From: Kitasatospora albolonga
Lineage (GTDB): Bacteria > Actinomycetota > Actinomycetes > Streptomycetales > Streptomycetaceae
Assembly (NCBI GenBank): GCA_002082585.1
Contig: CP020563.1
Coordinates: 6,690,001 to 6,754,000, forward strand
Direction of reading: 5' to 3'
DNA: 64,000 bases
In this document: positions 1 to 10,600 of the stretch, in pieces
Layout: each line of letters opens with the position of its first letter
Numbering within the stretch: the first letter of the stretch is position 1
Notes under the pieces: model-generated
Databases searched by the model: none
What the model saw: only the letters and a program-made list of their open reading frames with translations
Told to the model about the DNA's origin: nothing
Position numbers and translations under genes: made by a program

Positions 1-1
1 C

Positions 2-1021
2 CAGCTTGTCGGGCTGCTCCAGATCCTCACAGGGGATCTGTGGAACTTGGAGTTTCGCCCGCTCACAGGTCATCAGGTTAACGACGCGATGGTTTTCCCC
101 GACGCTCCGCGTGCCTCAGAAGTCGCCTTGTTCTCCGGGGGCTTGGACTCCGTCAGCTGGGCGGCAGCGCGCTCCCGCGCTGCCGACTCGCGTCCGCTCC
201 TTCTGGTGATGTTCCGTGAGATTGGACTGCTGCGCCTGCAGAAGCGGGTGTACAAGGCTGTCGAAGAACTGAGTGAATCACGACCGGTGACGCTGCTGCA
301 GATGAGCCAGACCCCAAGGGGTGACGGATCTGGGCTCAGGCTCGAAACCTCTTCCCGTACCCGCGGCTTGTTATATGCAGCGGGTGCGATACGTGCTGCT
401 GCCGCGCACGGCGTGGCCACCGTCCACATCCCTGAGAATGGCCAGCTTGCTCTCAACCCACCTTTGACCCCCGCACGTTCGGCTGCCTGCTCCACGCGCT
501 CTGTTCACCCGCGGACGCTTTCTCACCTGAACGCCGTGGTAGGCGCCGTTGGCGAGTGCAGCGGCGCGGTGAGGGTGATCAATCCCTGGGCGCAACTGAC
601 GAAGGGCGAAGTGTGCGCGATGGGAAGGGACGCCGGTCTCGCACGGTCCGATCTGGAAGCCACCCTGAGCTGTGGCAAGCCGCCCACCCGGCGAAGCGGC
701 GGACCGCCGATCGCCAACTGCGGTGTCTGCTTCCCCTGCCTGGTTCGTCGTTCCGGACTGCTTCATGCCCATGGCGCCGACGGCACCCAGTACGAGACGG
801 ACCCTTGGGCCAACGATCTCCCCTTCGACCGGGGCACCGACTGGCGGGCCCTGCAGCGGTGGCTGCTCGGCCGGTACACCCTTACGGACCTGGTGACTGA
901 TACTCCGTTGCCGCCGGGTGCGGATCCTGTGGCGGCGTTCGACTTGATCGAACGTGGAAGGGACGAACTGGCCCGGCTACTGCCGCCATTGGATACGGTC
1001 GAGGCTGCCGACGCGGCGTAG
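2..1021 (+). CDS. QueC/QatC-like PP-loop ATPase (5' end outside window)
   Basis: The frame is open from base 2, so the true start probably lies left of the window; a TTG at 47 is the first in-window alternative. The protein carries the PP-loop motif SGGLDS shortly after the N-terminus seen here, and a C-terminal four-cysteine cluster (SCG about 20 residues before NCGVCFPC), the zinc site of 7-cyano-7-deazaguanine synthases (QueC). The N-terminal extension with a LWNLEFRP stretch is unlike housekeeping QueC and resembles QueC-like proteins of defence systems such as QatC. It converges on the BREX operon, leaving 82 bp between the two stop codons. Seen: PP-loop and cysteines. Inferred: a defence-associated role. 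Whether qatA, qatB or qatD lie upstream cannot be judged here. A tRNA-modification or other amidotransfer role is the alternative. Confidence 0.7.
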   Translation, partial: QLVGLLQILTGDLWNLEFRPLTGHQVNDAMVFPDAPRASEVALFSGGLDSVSWAAARSRAADSRPLLLVMFREIGLLRLQKRVYKAVEELSESRPVTLLQMSQTPRGDGSGLRLETSSRTRGLLYAAGAIRAAAAHGVATVHIPENGQLALNPPLTPARSAACSTRSVHPRTLSHLNAVVGAVGECSGAVRVINPWAQLTKGEVCAMGRDAGLARSDLEATLSCGKPPTRRSGGPPIANCGVCFPCLVRRSGLLHAHGADGTQYETDPWANDLPFDRGTDWRALQRWLLGRYTLTDLVTDTPLPPGADPVAAFDLIERGRDELARLLPPLDTVEAADAA

Positions 1022-1103
1022 GGAACGACGACGGCTCCCAGTCCGGTTCCTGCCCCTCACCAACGCGGTTCGTTCGCGTCGCGGGTGTCCACTGGCCCAA
1101 CCT

Positions 1104-3245
1104 TCAGGCAGGCCACTCGACGCGTACGGGCTCCTTGGCCGTCCTGAGCGCGCCGTCGAAGTCGGCAAGCCGCTCGGCGAGGGTGGCCGTGGCGATGCGA
1201 GGCGGCAGGGCCACCGAGAACTTCAGGCCGCGGACAGCCCGTGGGTCGACCGTCGGCAGGGTGAGGGAATCAGGGAGTTCGGCGCGGGCGGCTTTCCAGT
1301 CTGCGAGGGAGAGGTCCTGGCGGAGCCGGATGTGGGTGTCGGTGGGGCGCTGCACCGGGTCGGCTAGGTTACCCAGGGACGACGCGAGGGTGGCGTTGGC
1401 GCGGTAGCCGGCCCAGGTCCACCAGCGGCCGGCATCTGCGTCGCGGACCAGCAGGGTGCCCGCCGGGTGCACTTCGTGGGGTGCGCGGTCCATACGGAGT
1501 TCGGCGAGTGCGGCTGTGGCGCGACGGGTGAGTTTGACGTCGGGGTCGGTGCCGAGCAGGACCTCGCGCATCGCGCGTGTCAGCGAGTACGACAGGCCGC
1601 GGGCCTCGCTGCCCTGCCACTTGGCGACGCCCCCGTCCTCGACGGGCTCGACGAAGGCGCGGCGCCGGGCCCAGTCGATGAAGGTGACCTGCCAGCTGCG
1701 GCCGGCCAGGAGCAGACGGCGCGGGCCCGGGCGCTCTTCCGTGAGGACGGATGGGTCCGTGGTGCCGATTTCGGTGCGCCCGGCGAGCACGGTGAACTCC
1801 GGGGGCGCGGTGAACGACGCCGTGAGTTCCATGAAGTGCCGTCGGCCGAAGTGCTTTTCCGCTTCGGGGCCGATGAACAGCATGCCGCCGTCGCTGTCGA
1901 GGAAGCCCTCGGAGACCAGATGCGACAGGAGAGGGGAGGCGGAGCGGTCGAAGGGAGCGAGGCCGTTCCACTGCTCGGGCCACAGTCGGTCGCCGATGCG
2001 GTGTTCCTGCAGGGTGACGGCGAGGATCTGTTGTGCGACGAGGTGGCGGGGCGAGGGCGGCGGAGTGACGGGTTCCACCCAGCCGCGGGCCCATAGGGAG
2101 AGCATGCCGGCTGCTTGGAGCAGCATGTCGGGGCGGGTGGCGAGGAAGAGGCAGTTACGGGAGGTGCCGGCGCGGCGCCCGGTGCGGCCGATGCGCTGCA
2201 GGAAGGACGCCACGCTGCTGGGGGAGTCGATCTGGATGACACGGTCGAGGTCACCGACGTCGATGCCGAGCTCCAGTGTGGAAGTGGAGACGATGACGCA
2301 GTCACGCGCCTCCGCGAACGCCTGCTCGGAGCGGGCGCGTTCGTCGGTGGAGAGCGAGGCGTGCGAGAGGAACACGGTGACGTCGCGGGCGCGGAGTGCG
2401 GCGCCGAGCTCCTCCACCTGTTTCCGGGAGTCGCAGAAGACGAGCCGCTTCTCGCCCTGGTGCAGGGCGGAGATCACCTTTGCGGCGTTGGCGAGGGAAC
2501 CGACGTAGTCGAGCTCCACCTCCCCTGCGGGGCGCGGGAGTTCGGAGGCGCTTGCGGGCAGGATGACGCCGGGTGCGACGACTCGGCCGGGCCGTTCGGA
2601 CGGGCAGGCGCCCTGGAGCCAGGTGAGAAGCGTGTCGGGATTGCCGACTGTCGCCGAGAGGCCGATGCGTTGGATGCGATGGCCGGTCAGCCGCTCCAGG
2701 CGTTCCAGTACGGCGAGCAGGTGCCAGCCGCGGTCGTCCCCTGCGAAGGCGTGCACCTCGTCGACGACGACAGCCCGTACCCCTCCCAACATGTGGGCGT
2801 GGTCGGTCTTGACGCTGATCAGCATCGCTTCGAGTGACTCAGGTGTGGTGAGGAGGAAGTCGGGGGAGTCGGTGCGGATGCGGCGGCGTACGGACTCGGG
2901 GGTGTCGCCATGCCAGAGGGCGGCTCGGCGTCCCAGCCACTGGGCATAGCTGTCGACCCGGTGCACCAGATTGTTGAGGAGCGCCTTGAGCGGGGCAAGG
3001 TACAGCACGGAGGTGCCAGTCCAACGGTTCTCCCGCATCGCGGAGAGCAGGGGGAACGTGGCGGCCTCGGTCTTCCCGCCCGCGGTCGGCGCAAGCAGGA
3101 TGGCGTCCTCGCCGTCCATCAGGGGGCCTACGGCAGCCTTCTGAAGGGGCCGCAGATCGGGCCAGCCAAGCGTGTTGACGATGTGGTGCAGTACCACTGG
3201 GTCGAGGCGGTCCACCGGGTCGGTGCCGCTCGGCTGCTCCTGCAC
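1104..3245 (-). CDS. brxHI: BREX type 2 Lhr-like DEAD/H helicase BrxHI
   Basis: A 713-residue superfamily 2 helicase. Walker A APTAGGKTE lies at about residues 52-60, the DEVH box at 162-165, motif III SAT at about 197-199 and motif VI QRIGRTGRRAG at about 350-360, followed by a long C-terminal region as in Lhr-type helicases. The GTG start at 3245 is preceded by AGGAG at a good distance. It is the last gene of the six-gene operon, 68 bp after brxD. In type 2 BREX the helicase is a standard accessory gene and is thought to remodel DNA or nucleoprotein during phage exclusion; its exact substrate is not established. Family call is firm from motifs, and the subtype name rests on gene context. 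Confidence 0.88.
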   Translation of the reverse strand: MQEQPSGTDPVDRLDPVVLHHIVNTLGWPDLRPLQKAAVGPLMDGEDAILLAPTAGGKTEAATFPLLSAMRENRWTGTSVLYLAPLKALLNNLVHRVDSYAQWLGRRAALWHGDTPESVRRRIRTDSPDFLLTTPESLEAMLISVKTDHAHMLGGVRAVVVDEVHAFAGDDRGWHLLAVLERLERLTGHRIQRIGLSATVGNPDTLLTWLQGACPSERPGRVVAPGVILPASASELPRPAGEVELDYVGSLANAAKVISALHQGEKRLVFCDSRKQVEELGAALRARDVTVFLSHASLSTDERARSEQAFAEARDCVIVSTSTLELGIDVGDLDRVIQIDSPSSVASFLQRIGRTGRRAGTSRNCLFLATRPDMLLQAAGMLSLWARGWVEPVTPPPSPRHLVAQQILAVTLQEHRIGDRLWPEQWNGLAPFDRSASPLLSHLVSEGFLDSDGGMLFIGPEAEKHFGRRHFMELTASFTAPPEFTVLAGRTEIGTTDPSVLTEERPGPRRLLLAGRSWQVTFIDWARRRAFVEPVEDGGVAKWQGSEARGLSYSLTRAMREVLLGTDPDVKLTRRATAALAELRMDRAPHEVHPAGTLLVRDADAGRWWTWAGYRANATLASSLGNLADPVQRPTDTHIRLRQDLSLADWKAARAELPDSLTLPTVDPRAVRGLKFSVALPPRIATATLAERLADFDGALRTAKEPVRVEWPA

Positions 3246-3313
3246 GTCGGTGACTCCTGTGCTGGTCGGCGTAGTTTCGTACTACGGATGCTGGAGCTGT
3301 GCCCGATCGATCC

Positions 3314-4666
3314 TCAGAGATCCAGGTCGAGATCGTCAGCCGAGGCAACCGGCGTGGGCGCGGCGAAGTTCCGCTCGGTCTCGGTCAGATCACCGGAGCC
3401 CACGGTCAACTTGTAGTGCGTACGCGGATCGAAGTCATCGAACTGATCGATCCGGTCCAGTACATCTCCGACCAGCTTCTTCAGGTACAACCGCGGTGCG
3501 ATCCCGACCTTCCCACCCAGAGCCCCGCCCACCGCGCGCGCCAGGTCAGTGAGGTACGTGTCGTCTGCGAGCTGCTCGATCCGGTCGGGGGACTGGGAGC
3601 CCTCGGCGTACAAGTCACGGATGGTGGAGCCGAGCCCGACCAGCGATTCCTCGGTGAATCCCGGCAAGCGGATCTGGACAGCCCGAGGGTTGTCGAAGCG
3701 CGGGTCGGTGGTGAAGTCCGTGGCCAGGCGCTGGGCGAGCGGGGCGAGACGCTGAACGCCCTGCTGGCCGTCGTAGAAGGCGGGTGTGCCGGTGATGACC
3801 AGGTACAGGCCGGGGAAGCGGCCGGAGTGGACCTCGTCGATGAGCTGGCGCAGGGCGTTGAGTGCCTTGTCGCGGGCATCGGAGCGAACCCGTTGCAGTG
3901 TTTCCACCTCGTCCAGGACGAGGATGAGCCCCGCGTGTCCGGCATCCCGCAGCACGGTGAGCAGGCCCTGCAGGAATCCGAAGGCACCGAAGTGGTCGAG
4001 GTCACCTCGGACGCCTGCGCTGCGCCGGGCGGCTGCGGCGACGTGTGGCTGTCCGCCGAGCCACGACATCACCGCAGCCGCGGTGGCCTCGTCGCCGGCG
4101 TCCAAGGATTGTTTGTAGCCGCGCAGGGCGGTGGCGAAGGCGGGTGCGTGCCGGGACACCTCGGCCAGGCGTGCGGTGAGCAGCCGGTCGACCACCTGTG
4201 CCAGTTCTTTCTCGCTGGCGCCGTCGTCGAGGGCGTCCTCCTCCAGGGCATAGAACCAGGCGTCGGCGACCGGGCGCAGGGCGCTGGGTGGGAAGCTCGC
4301 GGTGGTCAGCCGTTCGGTGAGGCGCCGGTAGACGGTCTCGAGCTTGTGCAGGGGCGTCTCGGTCTCCGACACCTGAACCTCAGCCACGGCGAACGTGCGC
4401 CGCTTGGCGCGCTCGCCGAGCCACCGAGTGAAGAAGGTCTTGCCGGAGCCGTATTCACCCCGTACGGCCTTGAACACCGAGCCGCCGGCAGCGACCGTGT
4501 CGAGCTCCTCATCGATGGCCTGCTCGAATCGGCCGAGTCCTGTGGCAAGCAGATCGAGTCCGCTCTCGGGGACGGCGCCGCGCCGCAGTGCGTCCACCAC
4601 GGCGCGTCGGCGTACGGCCCCGACGGGGGCGGCGGCACCGGAGGCTGAAGATCCAAACCCGTTCAC
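3314..4666 (-). CDS. brxD: BREX ATP-binding protein BrxD
   Basis: A 450-residue AAA-type P-loop ATPase. Walker A GEYGSGKT sits at about residues 70-77 and Walker B LILVLDEVE at about 247-255. Length and motif context fit the BrxD family (DUF2791) of BREX systems, an ATPase typical of type 2 loci. Its position between pglZ (70 bp upstream) and brxHI (68 bp downstream) matches the usual type 2 order. It is likely cytoplasmic and co-transcribed with the rest of the operon. Its molecular activity in exclusion is unknown; a motor or switch role next to PglY is inference. Confidence 0.88.
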   Translation of the reverse strand: MNGFGSSASGAAAPVGAVRRRAVVDALRRGAVPESGLDLLATGLGRFEQAIDEELDTVAAGGSVFKAVRGEYGSGKTFFTRWLGERAKRRTFAVAEVQVSETETPLHKLETVYRRLTERLTTASFPPSALRPVADAWFYALEEDALDDGASEKELAQVVDRLLTARLAEVSRHAPAFATALRGYKQSLDAGDEATAAAVMSWLGGQPHVAAAARRSAGVRGDLDHFGAFGFLQGLLTVLRDAGHAGLILVLDEVETLQRVRSDARDKALNALRQLIDEVHSGRFPGLYLVITGTPAFYDGQQGVQRLAPLAQRLATDFTTDPRFDNPRAVQIRLPGFTEESLVGLGSTIRDLYAEGSQSPDRIEQLADDTYLTDLARAVGGALGGKVGIAPRLYLKKLVGDVLDRIDQFDDFDPRTHYKLTVGSGDLTETERNFAAPTPVASADDLDLDL

Positions 4667-4736
4667 CAGAACAGTCTCCCATCCGGCAGGACACGTCCCC
4701 GCTGGTTCGCAGGCCGGTCGAGGTGGTGACGCCGGC

Positions 4737-7658
4737 TCACAGGCCGAACTGCTCGATCAGCTGAGCCCGGTGAAGGCGCAGCGTCCGGTTGTCCGGGAGA
4801 ATCTCCAGGATCTGGGCTCCGTCGTAGTTGAGAAGCTGGGCAAGCGTCGCAGCGAAGCCGGGGGCGCGGGTGGCAGGCTGGCCGGCCCGCTCGGCAAGGG
4901 CAGTCATCGACAGGGTGCCTGCCTCGACGAGCGCGGTCAGCGCCCTCGGGAGGATCGTCTTGTCGCGCGGCGGGCGGGCGAGCAGGCCCAGCTGCGCCTG
5001 GTACAGCTCGGTGGACATGAGCCGCTCCACCAGCGCCATGGCGGGGTCCGTTGCCGGGGCGGATGGGGTCGCTGTCTCCTTCGCTTGATCGGTAGTCGTC
5101 TGCTGCGAAGGTGCGGCAGGTGCCTGCGGCGCCGGGGGCTGAGGCACCATCTCTTCTTCACCGAAGAGACCGATGACGCCCTCGGGTACGGCCGGGGCGG
5201 ACTTCTTGGACTGCCTGCGCTGCGGGCGTGCTGCGGCGGCGGCGTGGGTGGGAGCAGCCTCCGCCTCCAATTCGACTGCGGCCTCGGTGTCCTCCTCCCA
5301 CCACACGGGAGCTGGGTCGCCCAGCTCGCGCCACCCCGCGGGTGGCTCGGCGCCGAACGGCAACAGGGCGAGCAGCGGGATGGAGAACTCGGCGAGTGTC
5401 GCGCCGCCGTGATAACCCGCCTTCAGCGCGGTGTACCGGGCGTCGTGGTCGCGCAGCGCGACGATCCGCGCTCCTGGTTCCGGCCAGACCACCCGGGGCC
5501 CGGACAGCTCGATCTCGTCCGCTGCCACAGGCCCGCCAGGGGTGCGATGACGTGCCGAACCGACGGTGCCGCCGACCGCATCGAGCTTGCGGCCGCGTCG
5601 TTCCACGACATGACCGTGGTCCGACGTGATGAGCACGGTCATGTCGTTCGCACGGGCGGCGCGCAGCAGCGGTTCCAGGCCGCCGATCTCCTTCGCGGTC
5701 CAGGCACCGTCGCCGAGCTTCTGCTCCTTGCCGAGTCGGTCGTCCACGGTGTTGAGGACGACCGCGACGTGGGTGCGCTCGTTGGACAGCGCCTCGCTGA
5801 GAGCGGTGGAGAAGGGCGAGCCGGTATCGGGGCCGCGCAGGTCGTCCTTGTGGAATACGGCAGCCGGGGCCCCGTTCCAGCAGGGATGGAGAGGGAAGAG
5901 CCGCTTCTCGTCGTTCTGGTCGCCCTTCATTAGGGTGCCCGCGAACAGCGAGGTGCGGGAGATGGTGGTCAGGGTGGGCAGCGCCGCAGCCACCGCGCGT
6001 CGGACCGGTTGGCCCGTCGCGTCGGTGAGGGGGTCGAACTCGGCCCACTGGCCCCGCAGTTCTTCGCCGAGATCGGCGGCGATCGCCGCGCTCATGCCGT
6101 CGACGAGGAGCAGCAGAACTCGTCGGCCTGGGCTCTGGACGACAGGCGTGACGATGCGGTTGAGGAAGCTCTCCACGGTGAGCATGGAGCGGGGATCGGT
6201 GCCATCCGAGGTCCACACCGCGAGCCGCTCGGAAAACGCCCGGCCCAGCTTCCTGCGGCGCTCGCGCACCTGATGGCCGATTCGGCTGTACGCATCGGAG
6301 AGTGCGGTGTTGGTGTCGCCGCCTGCTTCGAGGTGTTCCAAGGCCCGGTCTGCCCAGCCGAGTTCGCGGATCTGATAGGAGATTCCGTCGGCGACCGAGG
6401 CGATCGTGGCGGGCCGGGCCTTGAGCCACCGCTGCAGCCGGGCGGCCATGCGTACGCGCTCGATCCTGGCCTGCGCGGCGCCGTCCGAGGCGAGTGCGTG
6501 CTCGGTCAGTGCGGTGATCGCGGCTGTGACCTTCTCTGCGTCGCCGCCGGACACTGCGTGGCCCGCAGCTGTGAAACGCGCGTCGAGCCCTGCTTCGAGC
6601 AGCGGGCTGGCCGAAGCGGCGGCATGCGCTCCGAACTGCGTGACGAGCTGTGCGGCCCGCGTCAGAACGGGGTCGGCGAGCCGGTGCTCCCCCCGGTCGA
6701 CCAGGCCCCGGACGTACGCCTCGCCGCTCTGTCCGAAGGAGGTCAGGAGCCTGTCGAGAGCGTCACCCTGGGCGGGCGGGGTCTCGCCGAGCCATCGCTC
6801 GGCGCGCCCGCGCGCCCGGTACAGGTCGTGGTCGGCTTCCGCATGGCCCCACAGCGCCGCGCACACCACCGCGTACGCGGCAGCGTCCGGCCCGTGTTCG
6901 GCGTCCACCAGGGCAGTAATGATCCGGCCGGTGGACCCGCCCTGCTCGGGTTCTGAGAGGAAGCGGGCCAGACCGGCCCTCTCCGGACCTCGCAGGGCGC
7001 GCAGCAGGTCCGGTCCGCCAGGGGTGAGGGTCCACTGGAACAGTGCGACGGGATCGATCCGGTCTCCGTCGTCGTGTGCGGCCGGCCGACCGAGTGGACC
7101 TGTGTCGTGGCGGCCGATCCGCAGGCGCCGCCGAGCCAGCCGGGTGAGGGCTTCGTCGCGGGAGAGCAGCCCCCGACCGAGCGAGGGCCAGCCACGGGTT
7201 GCTGCCGCGTCGAGGAGTGCCTCGGCTGCCCACTTCTCGCCGCGCAGCCGTGCGTCGAGGCCGCGGGCGTCGAACGCCTCCTGTACGACCTCCCAGTTGT
7301 CCACGGATCGGATCCTGCCGCCGTAGACGCGGGCCAGAAGGCCGGGATCGAGGTCGGTGTCCTCGCGGTCGGTGAGGACGACGAGGACCTTGGGATCAGC
7401 GGGTTCCGCCGCGTCGAGGTGGCCCAGGATCTGCTCATGCACGGCGAGCACTGACGGGGCCACGGCCACCCGCACCTGCAGCCCGCCCGCCGTCCGCTGC
7501 ACCGCGGGCGCATCCCAGGACGGAGCTGCCCGCAGCAGCAGTACGCGGGGCGTGCCGTCGCCGAGCCGGCTGCGGGCAGCTGCGTACTGACGGACGGTTC
7601 CCGCGGACAACCGGGCGGGGCCGACGGCCGCAGGGGCTGTGGTGACCGTGTCGGACAT
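4737..7658 (-). CDS. pglZ: BREX phosphatase-domain protein PglZ
   Basis: A 973-residue protein with an alkaline-phosphatase-superfamily core: the metal-site segment LLLLVDGMSAAIAADL near residue 515 and ITSDHGHVVERRG near 680. These are the PglZ hallmarks shared by all BREX systems. A low-complexity Ala/Pro/Gln linker (about residues 810-890) precedes a C-terminal domain. The ATG overlaps the pglY stop as TGATG, so the two are translationally coupled and probably made in fixed ratio. PglZ is essential for Pgl/BREX resistance in characterised systems and, from memory, acts as a nuclease or phosphodiesterase with other Pgl proteins. No disruption is visible. Confidence 0.93.
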   Translation of the reverse strand: MSDTVTTAPAAVGPARLSAGTVRQYAAARSRLGDGTPRVLLLRAAPSWDAPAVQRTAGGLQVRVAVAPSVLAVHEQILGHLDAAEPADPKVLVVLTDREDTDLDPGLLARVYGGRIRSVDNWEVVQEAFDARGLDARLRGEKWAAEALLDAAATRGWPSLGRGLLSRDEALTRLARRRLRIGRHDTGPLGRPAAHDDGDRIDPVALFQWTLTPGGPDLLRALRGPERAGLARFLSEPEQGGSTGRIITALVDAEHGPDAAAYAVVCAALWGHAEADHDLYRARGRAERWLGETPPAQGDALDRLLTSFGQSGEAYVRGLVDRGEHRLADPVLTRAAQLVTQFGAHAAASASPLLEAGLDARFTAAGHAVSGGDAEKVTAAITALTEHALASDGAAQARIERVRMAARLQRWLKARPATIASVADGISYQIRELGWADRALEHLEAGGDTNTALSDAYSRIGHQVRERRRKLGRAFSERLAVWTSDGTDPRSMLTVESFLNRIVTPVVQSPGRRVLLLLVDGMSAAIAADLGEELRGQWAEFDPLTDATGQPVRRAVAAALPTLTTISRTSLFAGTLMKGDQNDEKRLFPLHPCWNGAPAAVFHKDDLRGPDTGSPFSTALSEALSNERTHVAVVLNTVDDRLGKEQKLGDGAWTAKEIGGLEPLLRAARANDMTVLITSDHGHVVERRGRKLDAVGGTVGSARHRTPGGPVAADEIELSGPRVVWPEPGARIVALRDHDARYTALKAGYHGGATLAEFSIPLLALLPFGAEPPAGWRELGDPAPVWWEEDTEAAVELEAEAAPTHAAAAARPQRRQSKKSAPAVPEGVIGLFGEEEMVPQPPAPQAPAAPSQQTTTDQAKETATPSAPATDPAMALVERLMSTELYQAQLGLLARPPRDKTILPRALTALVEAGTLSMTALAERAGQPATRAPGFAATLAQLLNYDGAQILEILPDNRTLRLHRAQLIEQFGL

Positions 7659-10600
7659 CAGTCGACTACCTTCCAGACGACCTCGACGGTGGCGTTCGGG
7701 TTCTCGGCCGCGAGCGCCGCGATCTCCTCCTGCAGCTCGGCGGCTGCCCGGGCTGCGGTCGTACGCCCGCCGCCGGAACGGGCCACGGACCGCGAAGGAG
7801 CCCGAGCGCCCGCCCCTGGCCCTGGCTCAGGGAGTACCTGCGGGTGGGCTGAACCGGTGTTCAGGTCCACACTCTCGGAGCTGGGCGGAACTTCGGCGGG
7901 AGGCTGGGGCTGCTGTTCCGGGGTCTGCCGGGACCGCAGCAGAGACAGCACCTCCCGGCCGGCGGTGGTCAGCACTCCGGGCAGGTCGGGGTAGTCACCG
8001 GGATCGCCGGCAGCCGCGTTCCGCACCCGCTCCAGGACGGCGGCACCGTCCACCCCGAGGGTGTCGGCCAGGCTCAACTGGTCCCAGACAGTGTTCTGCA
8101 GAGCGCCGGCGACCTTCCCCGCGCTCATCAGCGACATGCCGAAACGGTGCGGGGTGAAGTCGCCGAGGCCGAAGCGGGCGAGCCGGTCCACCACGGACTT
8201 CGCATCGATCCCGGCCTCGGTCACCTCCTTGACCAACTCCTGCGCCCGTCGGGCGAGCACAAGCCGGGGCGAGGCGTCGCTGAGCCGAAGAAAATCGCGG
8301 TGTTTCTCCAGCTCCCCGACGAGCCGTCCGGCGTCCTGCGCGAGCGCTCCTGCGACCTGCCCGATCTGCCCGGCGAACTGGTTGACGATCCGCCCACGCC
8401 GCAACTGCGGCGCCCGCTTCCCGAGCATCGGCTCGAAGCGCTTGCGTGCCTCCTCCCAATCGCTCTCGCTGGGCAGCTGCTGCTCGCGCAGCGCGTAGTC
8501 CCGCTTCAACTCATGTGGTGCGGGAGCGGGTTCGATGGGCATCCCACCGCGCACCCACACCCGGTCGGTCATCTCCGCATACGCGGCGGCAACCAACCGC
8601 TGCAAAGGCTCCGGCAGTCCACGCCGCTCGGGCAGTTCACTCCAGTCGGACAGCTTGACGAGCGTCGGCTCGGCGACGCCGTCCCGGCGGGCCTGGGCGT
8701 TGAAGTGGTCGGGCCACGCGGGGGACTGCCGGTAGTACGCCTCCCGCATGGCGCCGAGCCCGAGTCCGCCCGCGATCCGCGCCATGACCTTGCGGTCCTT
8801 GGCCTCGACCTCGACCTGCCCGTCACGGTCCTCGGCAGCCTTGCGTACGTACTCGAAGACTGTCTTGATCTCGGCGGGCTTCACGGGCCTGCCTGTGCCC
8901 TCGGGGTCCAGATCGGGATGCGCGGGGTACTGGTGGGCGAGCAGCTTGCCGACCAGGTCGCGGGCGGCGGAATCCAGTGGCGCGCCGAGCGGCGGCCGCA
9001 GATCGGATACGTCCTGCTGGGCGACCAGGTGGTTGTCGAAGCTGAGGTCGACCACGCCCTCCTGCTTCTGCGCGAGCCCGTATGCCTGCCTCAGGGCCTG
9101 GTGGACGCGCTCGGTGAGGACGACGAGCTGGGACTGGAGCATGCCCTTGGCGCGCTCCTTGTCGTCCGCGTTGAGGCTTCGTGCGTATTCGGCGTCGAAG
9201 CGGGCTTCGTCCGCGAGGGCCTTGTCGATGACGACGAGACGCTCGAAATCGGCGCGCGAGGCGTCCGTGAGGTGGGTGGGAAGCCAGGCGAGAGTCCGGG
9301 AGCCACCGCCCGGCTTCTCCCGCAGGGAGCGCAGCCGCTGCAGGTCGTCCATGGGGCCGAACTCTCCCTCGTCGTAAGGGAAGTCGACGACGAGGCGCCA
9401 GGCGTCGTCCTGGCTGGGGCGCAGCGTGGTCTCGGGCAGGGAGTCAGAATCGGCGACGTTTCCGAAGACCACCTCGACCTGCCGCTCGGTCCCCTTCCAC
9501 ACCAGGCTGAGCACGTCGTACGCGTCGAATCCGCCAGGTCCGTCGCTGACGCCGAGCGCGTCCTTGAGCAGGGCGCGCATCTTGGCTCGGCGGTTGCCCT
9601 GGTTGTTGTGCACCTGCGCGTTGGCGAGGACGGCGTCCAGGTCGACGCCGGTGAGCTCAAGGCGCACCACCGCGCCCGGTCCGGTGCCGGTGACCTTTAT
9701 CTCCGGGAAGTTCACCGCCCATTCCTTGACCTTGTGCTCAAGGCGGCCGACCTCGGTACCCGCGATACGGGTGGTGATGGAGCCGTGGTTGAGGGCGTGC
9801 AGCCGCGCGAGCGTGAGGTCGGTGAGAGCGGGCACACTCGGCGCCAACGCGGAAAGCAGCAGTGTCTGCAGCAGCCGATTGTCACCGGTGAAATCCCGGC
9901 AGCGGGCCGCGAGTTGGGGATCATCCTTGAGGTTCTTGGGACGGCGGCGGAACGCCTCGACCTGCTCCTCGGTGACCTGGTTGGCCTTCAGCAGGTACGG
10001 GCGCAGTTTGTCCCGGTACAACTTGTCGGCAGCCTCGAAGTGAACACTGGTCTCCCCGCTGAACGCCTTGTCACCACCCCCGGCGATTGCCGGATACAGA
10101 TCACCCAGCGGAACGAGCTGCCCGAGCCGCCAGTCGTCACGGTGATCGACGAGCAGCTGGCTCATCAGCTTCAGACCGGTACGGGAACGCTGCAACGCGG
10201 CCGAGATGTGCACCAGTGTGTCCATGAACGCTGGCGGGAACGGATACGTCCGCCGGAACGCGGTCTCATCCGCCCCGGTGGTCGACTTGTCGTGGCCGAG
10301 GAGCGTGTCCCACACATCCGGGCCGAGCTTCTTCGCCTCGGCGAACGCGGCCTCCACCTTTGCCTCCGCCTCCGGAGAGGAGGGCTTGAGCAGGCGGGCC
10401 TGGGCGATCTGCGGCAGGTTCCGGTCCTCGAGCACCACCTTGTCGAAGCGGCCGCCACTGAACTTCAAGGTGTCCTGCACGGCGGCCTCTGCGGCACCCG
10501 ACATCTCCTCGCCGACCAGCTCACGCAGATCGCGCTGGCGGGCGATGAACGACACCACCGGGATGGCGCGCCGCTCGTCCGCGCCCTCCACAAAGTTCGT

